Assembly (NCBI GenBank): GCA_937890355.1 | Contig: CALACW010000140.1 | Coordinates: forward strand, 1 to 23,018 | Direction: 5' to 3' | From: CALACW01 sp002431305 | GTDB taxonomy: Bacteria; Bacillota; Clostridia; Oscillospirales; Acutalibacteraceae | DNA length: 23,018 bases | Shown: in pieces, positions 7,973 to 15,925 of the stretch | Layout: each line of letters opens with the position of its first letter | How positions within the stretch are numbered: the first letter of the stretch is position 1 | Notes under the pieces: model-generated | Told to the model about the DNA's origin: nothing | The model's database searches: none | The model's input: the letters and a program-made list of their open reading frames with translations, nothing else | Made by a program: the position numbers and the translations under genes

Positions 7973-7998
7973 AAATGTAATTTTTTTGTATTACATTT
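7973..7998. repeat. Inverted repeat in the AT-rich gap before the tRNA cluster
   Basis: Perfect 9-bp arms AAATGTAAT (7973-7981) and ATTACATTT (7990-7998) around an 8-nt T-rich spacer. It lies upstream of both the leftward promoter (7879-7907) and the rightward tRNA promoter (8081-8109) and could bind a regulator, but the low complexity makes chance possible. The rest of 7908-8080 is AT-rich with no gene seen. Confidence 0.35.
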
Positions 7999-8080
7999 AT
8001 ATATAAGGGACAGTATTTCGGTTTTTACGGCAAGCAAAACACAGATTTTTATTTTTAATATAAAAATTTTATAAAAGTCC

Positions 8081-8109
8081 TTGACATTTCAAAACCTTTG
8101 TGATATCAT
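8081..8109 (+). promoter_or_regulatory. Promoter of the tRNA cluster
   Basis: Consensus TTGACA (8081-8086), a 17-bp spacer and TATCAT (8104-8109), with the first tRNA beginning 20 bp further on. Confidence 0.8.
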
Positions 8110-8129
8110 ACTAAACGTTCCGAAGATAA

Positions 8130-8203
8130 GCGGGTGTAGTTCAATGGTAGAATCCCAGCCTTCCAAGCTGGTCGTGTGGGTTCGATTCCCATCACCCGCT
8201 CCA
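8130..8203 (+). tRNA. tRNA-Gly(TCC)
   Basis: Complete cloverleaf: acceptor GCGGGTG (8130-8136) pairs with CACCCGC (8193-8199). The anticodon stem CCAGC/GCTGG holds loop CTTCCAA with anticodon TCC, and the T arm has GGTTCGATTCC. The CCA end is encoded (8201-8203). It is the first gene of the tRNA cluster. Confidence 0.95.
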
Positions 8204-8221
8204 TTTTTTTTGACCCAACAT

Positions 8222-8298
<77 letters not shown>

Positions 8299-8303
8299 TT
8301 TGC

Positions 8304-8381
8304 GGTGGGTATAGCTCAGTTGGTTAGAGCGCCAGGTTGTGGCCCTGGAGGTCGTCGGTTCGACCCCGACTACCCACCCCA
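8304..8381 (+). tRNA. tRNA-His(GTG)
   Basis: Acceptor GTGGGTA (8305-8311) pairs with TACCCAC (8371-8377). The extra G-1 of histidine tRNAs is encoded at 8304, opposite C73 at 8378. Anticodon loop TTGTGGC carries GTG. CCA is encoded at 8379-8381. Confidence 0.95.
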
Positions 8382-8394
8382 GTTTTTAAAATTT

Positions 8395-8421
8395 CGCAAA
8401 TCGTTCCGATTTGCGTTTTTT
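8395..8421 (+). terminator. Terminator after tRNA-His
   Basis: Perfect 9-bp stem CGCAAATCG/CGATTTGCG with a TTC loop (8395-8415), then six T (8416-8421). It should separate the Gly-Arg-His transcript from tRNA-Gln, at least partly. Confidence 0.85.
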
Positions 8422-8431
8422 GTTATAAAGA

Positions 8432-8437
8432 TATAAT
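8432..8437 (+). promoter_or_regulatory. Probable -10 box of tRNA-Gln
   Basis: Perfect TATAAT ending 9 bp before the tRNA 5' end. The best -35 match (TTTGCG, 8410-8415, 16-bp spacer) lies inside the upstream terminator stem and is weak. Confidence 0.5.
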
Positions 8438-8446
8438 GTTACGTAT

Positions 8447-8521
8447 TGGGGAGTCGTCAAGCGGTAAGACACAGCACTTTGACTGCTGTATGCGTGGGTT
8501 CGAATCCCGCCTCCCCAGCCA
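8447..8521 (+). tRNA. tRNA-Gln(TTG)
   Basis: Acceptor TGGGGAG (8447-8453) pairs with CTCCCCA (8511-8517). The anticodon stem CAGCA/TGCTG holds loop CTTTGAC with anticodon TTG. Discriminator G and an encoded CCA (8519-8521) follow. It is separated from tRNA-His by a terminator and has its own TATAAT. Confidence 0.95.
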
Positions 8522-8522
8522 G

Positions 8523-8550
8523 AAAAAAGCGTCCCGACGGACGCTTTTTT
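8523..8550. terminator. Bidirectional-looking terminator after tRNA-Gln
   Basis: Perfectly symmetric: six A, GCGTCC, loop CGAC, GGACGC, six T. It works in the rightward direction for tRNA-Gln and could stop leftward transcription as well. Confidence 0.88.
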
Positions 8551-8576
8551 AATGATATAAATTCCTCGCAGGCTTT

Positions 8577-8686
8577 ATGAAATATGCTAAAGCGTATGGA
8601 TTTATTTTATTTCACTTTTTATCTACGATAAAATATTTCATAATCCTTAGGATTATTTCACATTCGGCTTCAGCCGAATATTTCAT
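8577..8686. repeat. Multi-hairpin intergenic repeat with TTTCAC/TTTCAT linkers
   Basis: Four short hairpins lie in a row. HP1 is ATATGC/GCGTAT with loop TAAA (8582-8597). HP2 is TTTTATC/GATAAAA with loop TAC (8617-8633). HP3 is ATAATCC/GGATTAT with loop TTA (8640-8656). HP4 is ATTCGGC/GCCGAAT with loop TTCA (8662-8679). Linkers are TTTCAC (8610-8615), ATTTCAT (8635-8641), TTTCAC (8656-8661) and ATTTCAT (8680-8686), with the inverted form ATGAAAT at the left edge (8577-8583). From general familiarity, similar arrays of small hairpins with ATTTCA-type linkers occur in intergenic regions of Clostridia genomes. No protein is encoded. The remaining 8687-8782 is AT-rich and appears empty. Confidence 0.6.
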
Positions 8687-8782
8687 TAAAAATCAAATTC
8701 AAACTTAGCAGTAAACTGAAAGCGAATGTACTTTTCCCCATGAAACAATTCCTATCAATTAAAAAAAATAAATAAAAAAGTA

Positions 8783-8811
8783 TTGACACCCGCGTTTTCG
8801 GAAATTATAAT
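8783..8811 (+). promoter_or_regulatory. Perfect consensus promoter of the alaS transcription unit
   Basis: TTGACA (8783-8788), exactly 17 bp, TATAAT (8806-8811). Transcription should start near 8818, just upstream of the T-box leader. Confidence 0.9.
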
Positions 8812-8829
8812 ATTAACGTATATAATATA

Positions 8830-9060
8830 AATATGTATAAGGCTTTGACGGGTTTATTCCCGGCTGTGATTTTCAGAGAGAGGACGTCAGGTGCGAGTCC
8901 TCATTCAACGCCGTGAAACGCCGACCCTGAGCCCGCCGTGACGAACGGCGCGTTTATCCGCGTTAAGGTTATTACAAGTGGTGCTTGCCGCACAATCCGG
9001 GTGGTACCGCCGACTGAATGTCGGTCCCGGGCTGATGTCGGGCAAGCTATTTTTATTTTC
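8830..9060 (+). promoter_or_regulatory. T-box leader (tRNA-Ala-responsive riboswitch) of alaS
   Basis: The T-box core CCGGGTGGTACCGCC lies at 8997-9011; its bulge TGGT (9002-9005) complements the ACCA end of uncharged tRNA-Ala. Stem I is visible as GGGT near 8849-8852 pairing with ACCC at 8924-8927, with an upper GGAC...GTCC arm and apical GTGCGAG. The 3' side of the specifier loop holds GCC (8920-8922) after GTGAAAC, an alanine codon. The terminator side shows GCTTGCC (8983-8989) complementary to GGCAAGC (9041-9047), followed by a T-rich tract (9048-9059). Uncharged tRNA-Ala should stabilise the antiterminator and allow read-through into alaS. Stem boundaries are by eye. Confidence 0.9.
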
Positions 9061-9073
9061 CGGAGGTTACTTT

Positions 9074-11713
9074 ATGGAATGGACAGGACTTAACGAATTA
9101 AGAGAGAAGTATTTAAGCTTCTTTGAATCAAAGGGGCATTTGAGACTGCCGAGCTTCTCGCTCGTACCGCAGGGCGATAATAGTATTCTGCTTATAAACG
9201 CAGGTATGACCCCTATGAAAAAATATTTTACGGGCGAAATCACTCCGCCCCGCAGCCGTGTTACGACTTGTCAGAAGTGTATCCGTACGCCTGACATTGA
9301 AAACGTCGGCAAGACGGCAAGACACGGAACTTTCTTTGAAATGCTCGGAAATTTCTCCTTCGGCGACTATTTTAAACGCGAGGCAACGGCATGGGCATGG
9401 GAGTTTTTCACCGAGGTCCTTAAAATGCCCAAGGACAAGCTTTATATAAGCGTTTATCTTGACGACGACGAAGCGTACGATATTTGGACTAAGGAAGTCG
9501 GCGTTGCGCCTGACCATATGGTTCGTTTCGGAAAGGAAGATAACTTCTGGGAACACGGCGCAGGTCCCTGCGGTCCGTGTTCGGAAATTTACTTTGACCG
9601 CGGTCCCGAGAAGGGATGCGGAAAACCCGACTGCAAGGTAGGATGCGAGTGCGACAGATACGTTGAAGTCTGGAACCTTGTTTTCACGCAGTTCGAAAAC
9701 GACGGAAACGGCAACTATACCCGCCTTGCCCATCCTAATATAGATACCGGCATGGGTCTTGAAAGACTCGCATGCATTATGCAGGGCGTTGACAACCTGT
9801 TCGAGGTTGACACGATTCAGAATATTATGAAGCACATAATGCGTATCGCGGGTATTAATTATCACGACGACCCCGAAAAAGACGTTTCGTTAAGAGTTAT
9901 AACCGACCACATCAGAAGCACGACGTTCATGATAGGCGACGGCGTTCTCCCCTCGAATGTAGGCAGAGGCTACGTTTTAAGAAGACTGTTAAGACGTGCA
10001 GCCCGCCACGGCAGACTTATAGGCATTGACAGACCGTTCCTTGCTGAAGTCTGCGAGACCGTTATACACGAAAACGAAAACGCATATCCCAATCTCAAAG
10101 AAAAAAAGGATTATATAATAAAAGTTATTTCAATGGAGGAAGAGAGCTTCTCGAAAACTATTGATTCGGGACTTAAAATGCTCTCTGACATGATAGCCGG
10201 CTCCGATTCAAAAGTTCTTCCGGGCGCGGACGCATTCAAATTACAGGACACTTACGGCTTCCCCATCGACCTTACGAAAGAAATTCTCGCCGAAAGCGGT
10301 ATGACCGTCGACGAGGACGCGTTTAAAAAGCTTGTCGCCGACGCAAAAGTCATGGCGAGAAACGCGAGAAAAGACGCAGGAGCCGACGCATGGAAGAATT
10401 CCGCAGCTTCGCTCAAAGACATCGGAAAGACCGAATTCACAGGCTACGAAACGCTTACGCAGGAGGGCAAAATTCTCGCCCTGCTCGTTGACGGAGAGAG
10501 AAAGGATTTCATCGAAAACGGCGCGGACGCAATGCTCGTTCTCGATAAGACGTCATTCTACGCGGAAAGCGGAGGACAGGTCGGCGATACGGGCGTTATC
10601 ACCGTCGGCGACAGCGTATTTACCGTTAACAATACTACAAAAACTCCCGACGGCGTATTCGTTCATTTCGGAACGCTCACCTCGGGCGAGGATATCAAAC
10701 TCGGCGATACCGCAACGGCAAAGGTCGACGAGGAAAAACGCAAAGCTATAATGAGGAACCACACCGCGGCGCATCTTCTTCAGGCGGCTTTGAGAAAAGA
10801 ACTCGGAACGCACGTCGAACAGGCGGGACAGCTTGTAAATTCCGATTACGTAAGATTCGACTTCACTCACTTCTCCGCTCTCACGGGCGAGGAGCTTAAA
10901 AAAGTCGAGGACGACGTAAACGACGTTATTCTCTCCGCTTTAAAAGTTACGACCGCCGAAATGCCTATTGAAGAAGCAAAGAAAATGGGCGCAATGGCTC
11001 TGTTCGGGGAGAAGTACGGCAATATCGTAAGAGTAGTAAAGGCGGGAGATTTCTCGACCGAACTCTGCGGAGGAACTCACGTTTCCGATACCGGCGCGAT
11101 TGGACTTTTCCGTATCGTTTCCGAATCCTCGGTAGCTTCGGGCGTAAGACGTATCGAAGCCGTCACGGGTAAAAACGTTATTAAATTAATAAGAGAAAAA
11201 GAAGAGCTTATTTCTTCCGCTTCATTTGCATTAAAGCTCGGCAATACCTCCGCTCTCGCAGAAAGAGCCGTATCCGTCGCAGCGGAACTAAAAGAAAAAG
11301 ATAAGGAAATCGAAAAATTAAAAGCCGAAATAGCCGCGAGCAAAACGGGCGATCTCCTCTCAACTGCAGTTGAAGTTAAAGGAGTGAAAGTCGCATGCGT
11401 CGACCTCGGAGAGAGTGAAGCTGGCGAAGTACGTTCAGTCATGGATCATGCGAAAACGCTCGGCGAGGACGTAGTCGTTATCGCGGCCGCCGTAAATAAA
11501 GAAAAAGGCACTGTTTCGTTCGGATGCACGTGCGGTAAATCCGCCGTTAAATCGGGCGCGCACGCCGGAAATATCGTCAGAGAAATCGCAAAGATTGCGG
11601 GCGGTAACGGCGGCGGCAAACCCGACAGCGCAATGGCGGGCGGTAAGGATATCACCAAAGTTTCCGAAGCTCTTTCAAAAGCAGCCGAAATTGTCGGTAC
11701 GTTTGTAAAATAA
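9074..11713 (+). CDS. alaS: Alanine--tRNA ligase
   Basis: An 879-residue AlaRS, the usual bacterial length. The class II catalytic core is recognisable: N-terminal MEWTGLNELREKYLSFFESK, motif 2 region around RHGTFFEMLGNFSFGDY (83-99) and motif 3 GMGLERLA near 226-233. The editing domain has H563-x-x-x-H567 and C665-G-G-T-H669, the zinc-binding residues needed to clear mischarged Ser/Gly-tRNA-Ala. The C-terminal C-Ala/DHHA1 part ends with GGNGGGKPDSAMAGG near 845. A Cys-rich insertion near residues 193-205 (GCGKPDCKVGCECD) resembles that of other Clostridia. Start: ATG 9074 with GGAGG at 9062-9066; an in-frame extension to 8978 lies within the T-box and is not coding. Regulated by the T-box leader; first gene of a long operon. 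Confidence 0.97.
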   Translation: MEWTGLNELREKYLSFFESKGHLRLPSFSLVPQGDNSILLINAGMTPMKKYFTGEITPPRSRVTTCQKCIRTPDIENVGKTARHGTFFEMLGNFSFGDYFKREATAWAWEFFTEVLKMPKDKLYISVYLDDDEAYDIWTKEVGVAPDHMVRFGKEDNFWEHGAGPCGPCSEIYFDRGPEKGCGKPDCKVGCECDRYVEVWNLVFTQFENDGNGNYTRLAHPNIDTGMGLERLACIMQGVDNLFEVDTIQNIMKHIMRIAGINYHDDPEKDVSLRVITDHIRSTTFMIGDGVLPSNVGRGYVLRRLLRRAARHGRLIGIDRPFLAEVCETVIHENENAYPNLKEKKDYIIKVISMEEESFSKTIDSGLKMLSDMIAGSDSKVLPGADAFKLQDTYGFPIDLTKEILAESGMTVDEDAFKKLVADAKVMARNARKDAGADAWKNSAASLKDIGKTEFTGYETLTQEGKILALLVDGERKDFIENGADAMLVLDKTSFYAESGGQVGDTGVITVGDSVFTVNNTTKTPDGVFVHFGTLTSGEDIKLGDTATAKVDEEKRKAIMRNHTAAHLLQAALRKELGTHVEQAGQLVNSDYVRFDFTHFSALTGEELKKVEDDVNDVILSALKVTTAEMPIEEAKKMGAMALFGEKYGNIVRVVKAGDFSTELCGGTHVSDTGAIGLFRIVSESSVASGVRRIEAVTGKNVIKLIREKEELISSASFALKLGNTSALAERAVSVAAELKEKDKEIEKLKAEIAASKTGDLLSTAVEVKGVKVACVDLGESEAGEVRSVMDHAKTLGEDVVVIAAAVNKEKGTVSFGCTCGKSAVKSGAHAGNIVREIAKIAGGNGGGKPDSAMAGGKDITKVSEALSKAAEIVGTFVK

Positions 11714-11754
11714 TCAGCACTTTTAATATATCAGTATAGAAGGAGATGTAAAAA

Positions 11755-12096
11755 ATGGACGACTGCATTTTCTGTAAAATAGTCAAAGGAGAAATTCCCT
11801 CGACAAAGGTTTACGAGGACGATACCGTTCTTGCGTTCAGAGACCTGGAGCCTCAGGCTCCCCAGCACATTCTGATTATCCCCAAGGAGCATATAGCCTC
11901 CGCCGCCGAAATCACGGACAAAAACAGCGCGGTTGTAGCTCACATATTCGAGACCGCAGCGAAAATTGCCCATGATCTCGGATTTGCCGACGGATTCAGA
12001 GTCGTAAACAACTGCGGAGACAGCGCGGGACAGAGCGTAAAGCACCTGCATTTCCACGTTCTCGCCGGCAGAGACTTTACATGGCCTCCGGGCTGA
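11755..12096 (+). CDS. HIT-family (HinT-like) nucleotide hydrolase/transferase
   Basis: A 113-residue histidine-triad protein of typical HinT size. The triad is H97-L-H99-F-H101 in KHLHFHVLAG. The N-terminal DDCIFCKIVKGEIPS, with C4 and C7, is the usual zinc-binding start of the PKCI/HinT branch. Family members hydrolyse purine nucleoside phosphoramidates and aminoacyl-AMP adducts; placement directly behind an aminoacyl-tRNA synthetase suits the latter, though that link is an inference. Start: ATG with AAGGAG at 11740-11745. The 41-bp gap after alaS shows no terminator or promoter, so it probably belongs to the same transcript. Cytoplasmic. Confidence 0.93.
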   Translation: MDDCIFCKIVKGEIPSTKVYEDDTVLAFRDLEPQAPQHILIIPKEHIASAAEITDKNSAVVAHIFETAAKIAHDLGFADGFRVVNNCGDSAGQSVKHLHFHVLAGRDFTWPPG

Positions 12097-12137
12097 TAAT
12101 CTATAATAGGTAACAATACAAATAGGAGGGACAGACT

Positions 12138-14282
12138 ATGATAAGACCGTTTTTCGTATTCGGGCTTACGGAGTTTCTGTCCCTTCTTTTGTTCAAATTC
12201 GCCGGCATTAAAACTTCCGTAATAACGGGTGCGGTTTCGCTTTTTGCATACGTATTCTTAATACTGTATAAAAAAAATTTCAAAATAAAGATTTATCTGA
12301 AAAGCATATCCGCGTTCGTTTTAATTTCGGCAATATTATTTTCCGGGAAATATTACTGCGTTCAAATACCCGCAGAGTCCCTTGCCGACGAATCGACTCA
12401 CTCATTATCGGGTGAAATATTCGACGACACGAAGGAGTCGTACGGAAAGTATTATTATATCATAAAGCTCAGCGAATGCGACGGAGAAAAGACGAATGCA
12501 AAAGTTCGTTTTTCATCCTCCGATTATCATAAACTCAATATCGGCAATAAAATTAAGATTGATAACGCGACGGTCTATAAACTCGGCAGATATACGGACG
12601 GCGTTTACATCGGCGCATATTCTTCCTCGGCGCCGGATATTTCAAACACCGATACGAACGCGGTTTATTCTTTTATATCAAAAGTCCGCAGCCATATAAT
12701 AAACACATTGTCCGACAACATGCCGGCAGATACAGCGTCATTGTGTACGGCGCTTCTGACCGGAAGCACGCAAAGACTTCCGCGGAGTTTCGTTTCTTCG
12801 TTCAGATACTCCGGAGTCAGTCATCTGTTCGCAGTCTCGGGTCTTCATCTTACAATATGGACTTCCATTTTGTTCGTTCTGCTTGACAAAATTTTAGGAA
12901 ACAAACGACGGCTAAAGGCTGTAATTTCCGCGCTGTTTATAATTTTCTTTATGTTTCTTACAGGCTTTACGCGTTCGGTAATGAGAGCGGGCGTTATGCT
13001 TCTGCTTTACAATGCGGGAATATTCTCAGGAAAGAAAACGGACAGTATAAACTCGCTTTTCTTTGCTCTGTGCGTGATTTTAAGCTGCGACGTAAATCTG
13101 TGCACGGACGTTTCTCTTTTAATGTCGTTCTTTTCGTGTCTCGGGCTGATAACATACGCGCCGAAACTTAACGACCTGCTCGGCGTATACATCAGGGAAA
13201 TTAAACTTAAACCCGCAAAAATAATTCTTGACTTCATAAATTCAAGCGTATGCGTTTCTCTTTCCGCGTCGCTTTTCACACTTATAATATCGTCAATATT
13301 CTTCGGCACATTTTCAGCAATAAGCCCTGTAACGAATTTAATCGCCGTACCGCTCGGGGAGGGCGTAATGCTGTGTTCGGCAATCGGAATTATTCTGTCG
13401 TTTATCGGCGCACAGAGCGTTATATTTATCATTGCAAATTTTTTATCAAAGGCGCTGATATTTGTTACAGATAAACTTTCCATGATTTCCGAATGCACCG
13501 TAAACATGACAAACGATTTATTTTTATATATTGCCTCGGCGGTTTTCATCTGCTTTCTTATAGTTCTCTTTATTAAATCAGGAAGCGAAAAGACCGTCAG
13601 AAACGCGGGAATCATTGCGATGTCCGTGATATTTTTATGCGGTATATCCTCGCAGTTTTCCGCGCTCAACGACAACAGCGTAACCGTTTCGACAACGGGC
13701 AAATGCATTTCCGCTGTGTTTAAATTCAAGGGCGGTAACGTTTCTGCAGTATCTTCCGCCGACGCGAAAACATCGGATTACTCCCCGATAAGTTCAATTC
13801 TCGGCAGGCGCGAAACCGACGTGCTGATTCTCGACAGCGAATCAGATTCCGCATCGTCATATCTGAGCACCGCCGTATCTCAGATTTCGGCGCGGTTTTC
13901 GGTAATTTCACCGTCAGTTCACGACCCGTCACTGTTAAGGTCATCAAAAACCGTAAACAAAAGCGGTGCTTGCTCGGTTAATATAGGAGACGGCGCCGAG
14001 ACGAAGTACATAAAAAGCGAAAACGATTCTTACGTATATTTCAAATCGCCCGAATATTCGTGCGTCATGATTCTCGGCTCCGATTCGGTTTCATCCTGCC
14101 CGAAGAGCGCGGACGTTCTGATAGTCAGAGGGTATATCCCCGATTATATTGACCTTTCGCAATTTGGGTGTATAATAGTAGTATCTCCCGCCGACGAAAC
14201 GCTCGCGGGACAGAAGAAAGATAACGTTTATTTTACAGAGTACAACGACACCGTAACAGTCAGAAACGGAGAGGTAAAATGA
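12138..14282 (+). CDS. comEC: ComEC/Rec2-type DNA-uptake channel protein with degenerate C-terminal domain
   Basis: A 714-residue polytopic membrane protein. N-terminal transmembrane helices (~1-70) and a small soluble domain (~80-165) precede the Competence domain (~200-480), which has the typical LTGSTQRLPRSFVSSFRYSG and LFAVSGLHLTIW (~207-241) and several further helices. In ComEC proteins this forms the inner-membrane channel for single-stranded DNA. The soluble C terminus (~500-714) occupies the place of the metallo-beta-lactamase nuclease-like domain, but no H-x-H-x-D-H or other metal ligands are seen, and the usual D-V-G-Q-G-D opening is lost (it reads NSVTVSTTGKCISAVFKFKG). It may therefore lack nuclease activity. 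GGAGGG at 12125-12130 supports the start. Its stop overlaps the holA start by 4 nt. Confidence 0.88.
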   Translation: MIRPFFVFGLTEFLSLLLFKFAGIKTSVITGAVSLFAYVFLILYKKNFKIKIYLKSISAFVLISAILFSGKYYCVQIPAESLADESTHSLSGEIFDDTKESYGKYYYIIKLSECDGEKTNAKVRFSSSDYHKLNIGNKIKIDNATVYKLGRYTDGVYIGAYSSSAPDISNTDTNAVYSFISKVRSHIINTLSDNMPADTASLCTALLTGSTQRLPRSFVSSFRYSGVSHLFAVSGLHLTIWTSILFVLLDKILGNKRRLKAVISALFIIFFMFLTGFTRSVMRAGVMLLLYNAGIFSGKKTDSINSLFFALCVILSCDVNLCTDVSLLMSFFSCLGLITYAPKLNDLLGVYIREIKLKPAKIILDFINSSVCVSLSASLFTLIISSIFFGTFSAISPVTNLIAVPLGEGVMLCSAIGIILSFIGAQSVIFIIANFLSKALIFVTDKLSMISECTVNMTNDLFLYIASAVFICFLIVLFIKSGSEKTVRNAGIIAMSVIFLCGISSQFSALNDNSVTVSTTGKCISAVFKFKGGNVSAVSSADAKTSDYSPISSILGRRETDVLILDSESDSASSYLSTAVSQISARFSVISPSVHDPSLLRSSKTVNKSGACSVNIGDGAETKYIKSENDSYVYFKSPEYSCVMILGSDSVSSCPKSADVLIVRGYIPDYIDLSQFGCIIVVSPADETLAGQKKDNVYFTEYNDTVTVRNGEVK

Positions 14283-15319
14283 TTTTAAACGGCGAGGACG
14301 CGCTGAAAAAACATTTAAAACAGAATATGCCCGCGCGCCTTTATTTTATCTACGGCGACGAGGATTATTTAAAATCGAATTATTCTATGCTTATAGCCTC
14401 GAAAATTACGGACACATCCGGTTCGGGATTCAATTTTTATCAATTTAATTCCGAAATGACGTTTGATATGTTTTACGAAGCATGCGAAAGTCTGCCGATG
14501 ATGGCGGACAGAATATGCGTATTCGTAAAAGACATGCCGTTAAACAAGCTGACGGACGCTGAGCTCAAGGATTACGAAAAACTGTTATCCGACCTGCCGG
14601 AGACGACCACGGTTATTTTTTCAATGGTAACCGTCCAGGTCGATAAAAATACGGCAAAGTGGAAAAATATAATCGACATGTTTTCGAAATACGGCGTCTG
14701 CGCCGAATTGTCAAAACGAAACATGCAGTCGATGGTTAAAATGCTCGTCTCACGCGCGGGACAGGCGGGCTGTTCGATATCTCCTCAGAACGCGCAGTAT
14801 TTGATAAACGTCGTAGGGGACGATTTAAACAGGCTTTTAGGCGAGTTTGACAAGGTTTCGGCATATGCTTCATCCCGCGAGATAACCGCTCATATGATAG
14901 ATGAAGTCGCCGTCAGGAGCGTTGAAACGTCAGTTTTCGACATTGCAAAGGCTATAAATTCAGCAGACGGAGACAAAGCGTACAGACTGCTGGGCGAATT
15001 ATTAAAACAAAAAACGGAACCTACGCTCATAGTCGGCGTTCTGGCAGGCGAATACGCGGATTTATACAGGATGAAAATTGCCGGCAAATACGGCGGTTCG
15101 CTTAGAGAAATATCGACAGAATTCTCGTATAAAAACAGAGAATTCAGATTAAAAAACGCCTCAAGACTTTGTAAATCATATTCCGAAAAACGGATAAAAA
15201 AAGTCATGGAGGCTATAGCCGATACGGATATAAAAATTAAAACGTCCGGCGCCGACAAAACCATGATTTTAGAGGAACTTATCGCGAAGCTGTTACTGCT
15301 CATGGGGAAAACAAGATGA
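14279..15319 (+). CDS. holA: DNA polymerase III delta subunit
   Basis: A 346-residue protein of usual HolA length. The N-terminal part (LYFIYGDEDYLKSNYSMLIA, residues ~21-40) matches the HolA opening, in which the canonical F/Y-G-x-E/D-x-x-L is followed by the AAA+-like domain. A further match is CAELSKRNMQSMVKMLVSRA and the following GDDLNRLLGEFDKVSAYA. The C-terminal helical collar domain ends with MILEELIAKLLLLMG. Delta opens the sliding clamp within the clamp-loader complex during chromosome replication. The ATG overlaps the comEC stop (ATGA), indicating translational coupling, a common comEC-holA arrangement in Firmicutes. Its own stop overlaps the next start in the same way. Confidence 0.93.
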   Translation: MILNGEDALKKHLKQNMPARLYFIYGDEDYLKSNYSMLIASKITDTSGSGFNFYQFNSEMTFDMFYEACESLPMMADRICVFVKDMPLNKLTDAELKDYEKLLSDLPETTTVIFSMVTVQVDKNTAKWKNIIDMFSKYGVCAELSKRNMQSMVKMLVSRAGQAGCSISPQNAQYLINVVGDDLNRLLGEFDKVSAYASSREITAHMIDEVAVRSVETSVFDIAKAINSADGDKAYRLLGELLKQKTEPTLIVGVLAGEYADLYRMKIAGKYGGSLREISTEFSYKNREFRLKNASRLCKSYSEKRIKKVMEAIADTDIKIKTSGADKTMILEELIAKLLLLMGKTR

Positions 15320-15924
15320 TAAAAACCGACAGAGCCGTTATAGTAGAAGGGCGTTACGATAAAATAAAATTAAATAACATTCTCGACGCGCAGATAATAG
15401 AAACAGGCGGATTCTCGATATTCAACGACGGCGAAAAACGCGCGTTCATAAAGCGCCTCGCCGAGACTAAGGGCATCATAATCATAACCGACTCGGACGC
15501 GGCGGGATTTAAAATACGAAACTATATTAAGAATTTTTCAAAAAACGGTGATATAATAAACGTATACATTCCCGACATTCTCGGCAAGGAAAAGCGTAAA
15601 AATACGTATTCAAAAGAGCGGAAACTGGGCGTAGAGGGCATGGACGACTCCGTACTTCTCGACGCATTCGAAAAAGCGGGGATAACAGCCGAAAACGCAA
15701 AAACACCGACGGACGAAAACAGACGCTTGATTACAAAAACGGATTTGTACCTAGACGGACTCAGCGGAACGGACAATTCGGGCGAAAAGAGACGGAAGCT
15801 CTTAACTCTCCTCTCGCTTCCGAAACGGCTTTCATCCTCGGCTATGCTCGGCGCGCTCAATTCATTTTATACGTTCGAACAATATAAACAGGCAGTAAAC
15901 GCTGTCGAAAAGGGTGAAGAATAA
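15316..15924 (+). CDS. Ribonuclease M5-like Toprim protein (DUF4093-type C terminus)
   Basis: A 202-residue Toprim protein. The catalytic acidic residues are E11 in VEGRYD and the D59-x-D61 pair in TDSDAAG. VYIPDILGKEKRK and SKERKLGVEGM (~84-109) are characteristic of RNase M5, the enzyme that trims precursor 5S rRNA in Firmicutes. The C-terminal half (~110-202) fits the DUF4093 extension often annotated with RNase M5-like proteins; whether this copy processes 5S rRNA or another RNA cannot be told here. Compare rnmV; I withhold the symbol because a second family member may exist in the genome. The ATG overlaps the holA stop by 4 nt, so the pair is translationally coupled. Cytoplasmic. Confidence 0.88.
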   Translation: MIKTDRAVIVEGRYDKIKLNNILDAQIIETGGFSIFNDGEKRAFIKRLAETKGIIIITDSDAAGFKIRNYIKNFSKNGDIINVYIPDILGKEKRKNTYSKERKLGVEGMDDSVLLDAFEKAGITAENAKTPTDENRRLITKTDLYLDGLSGTDNSGEKRRKLLTLLSLPKRLSSSAMLGALNSFYTFEQYKQAVNAVEKGEE

Positions 15925-15925
15925 T

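Noticed and set aside
8337..8552. 71-codon open frame over the tRNAs
   Set aside because: It overlaps tRNA-His, tRNA-Gln and two terminators; chance frame.
8978..9073. N-terminal extension of alaS by 32 codons
   Set aside because: These codons cover the T-box antiterminator/terminator region; the ribosome site at 9062-9066 and family alignment favour ATG 9074.
9128..9865. 245-codon open frame on the minus strand
   Set aside because: Antisense to the conserved catalytic core of alaS; no start signals; the product resembles no family.
13007..13729. 240-codon open frame on the minus strand
   Set aside because: Antisense to the membrane region of comEC; its hydrophobic stretches mirror the sense codons.
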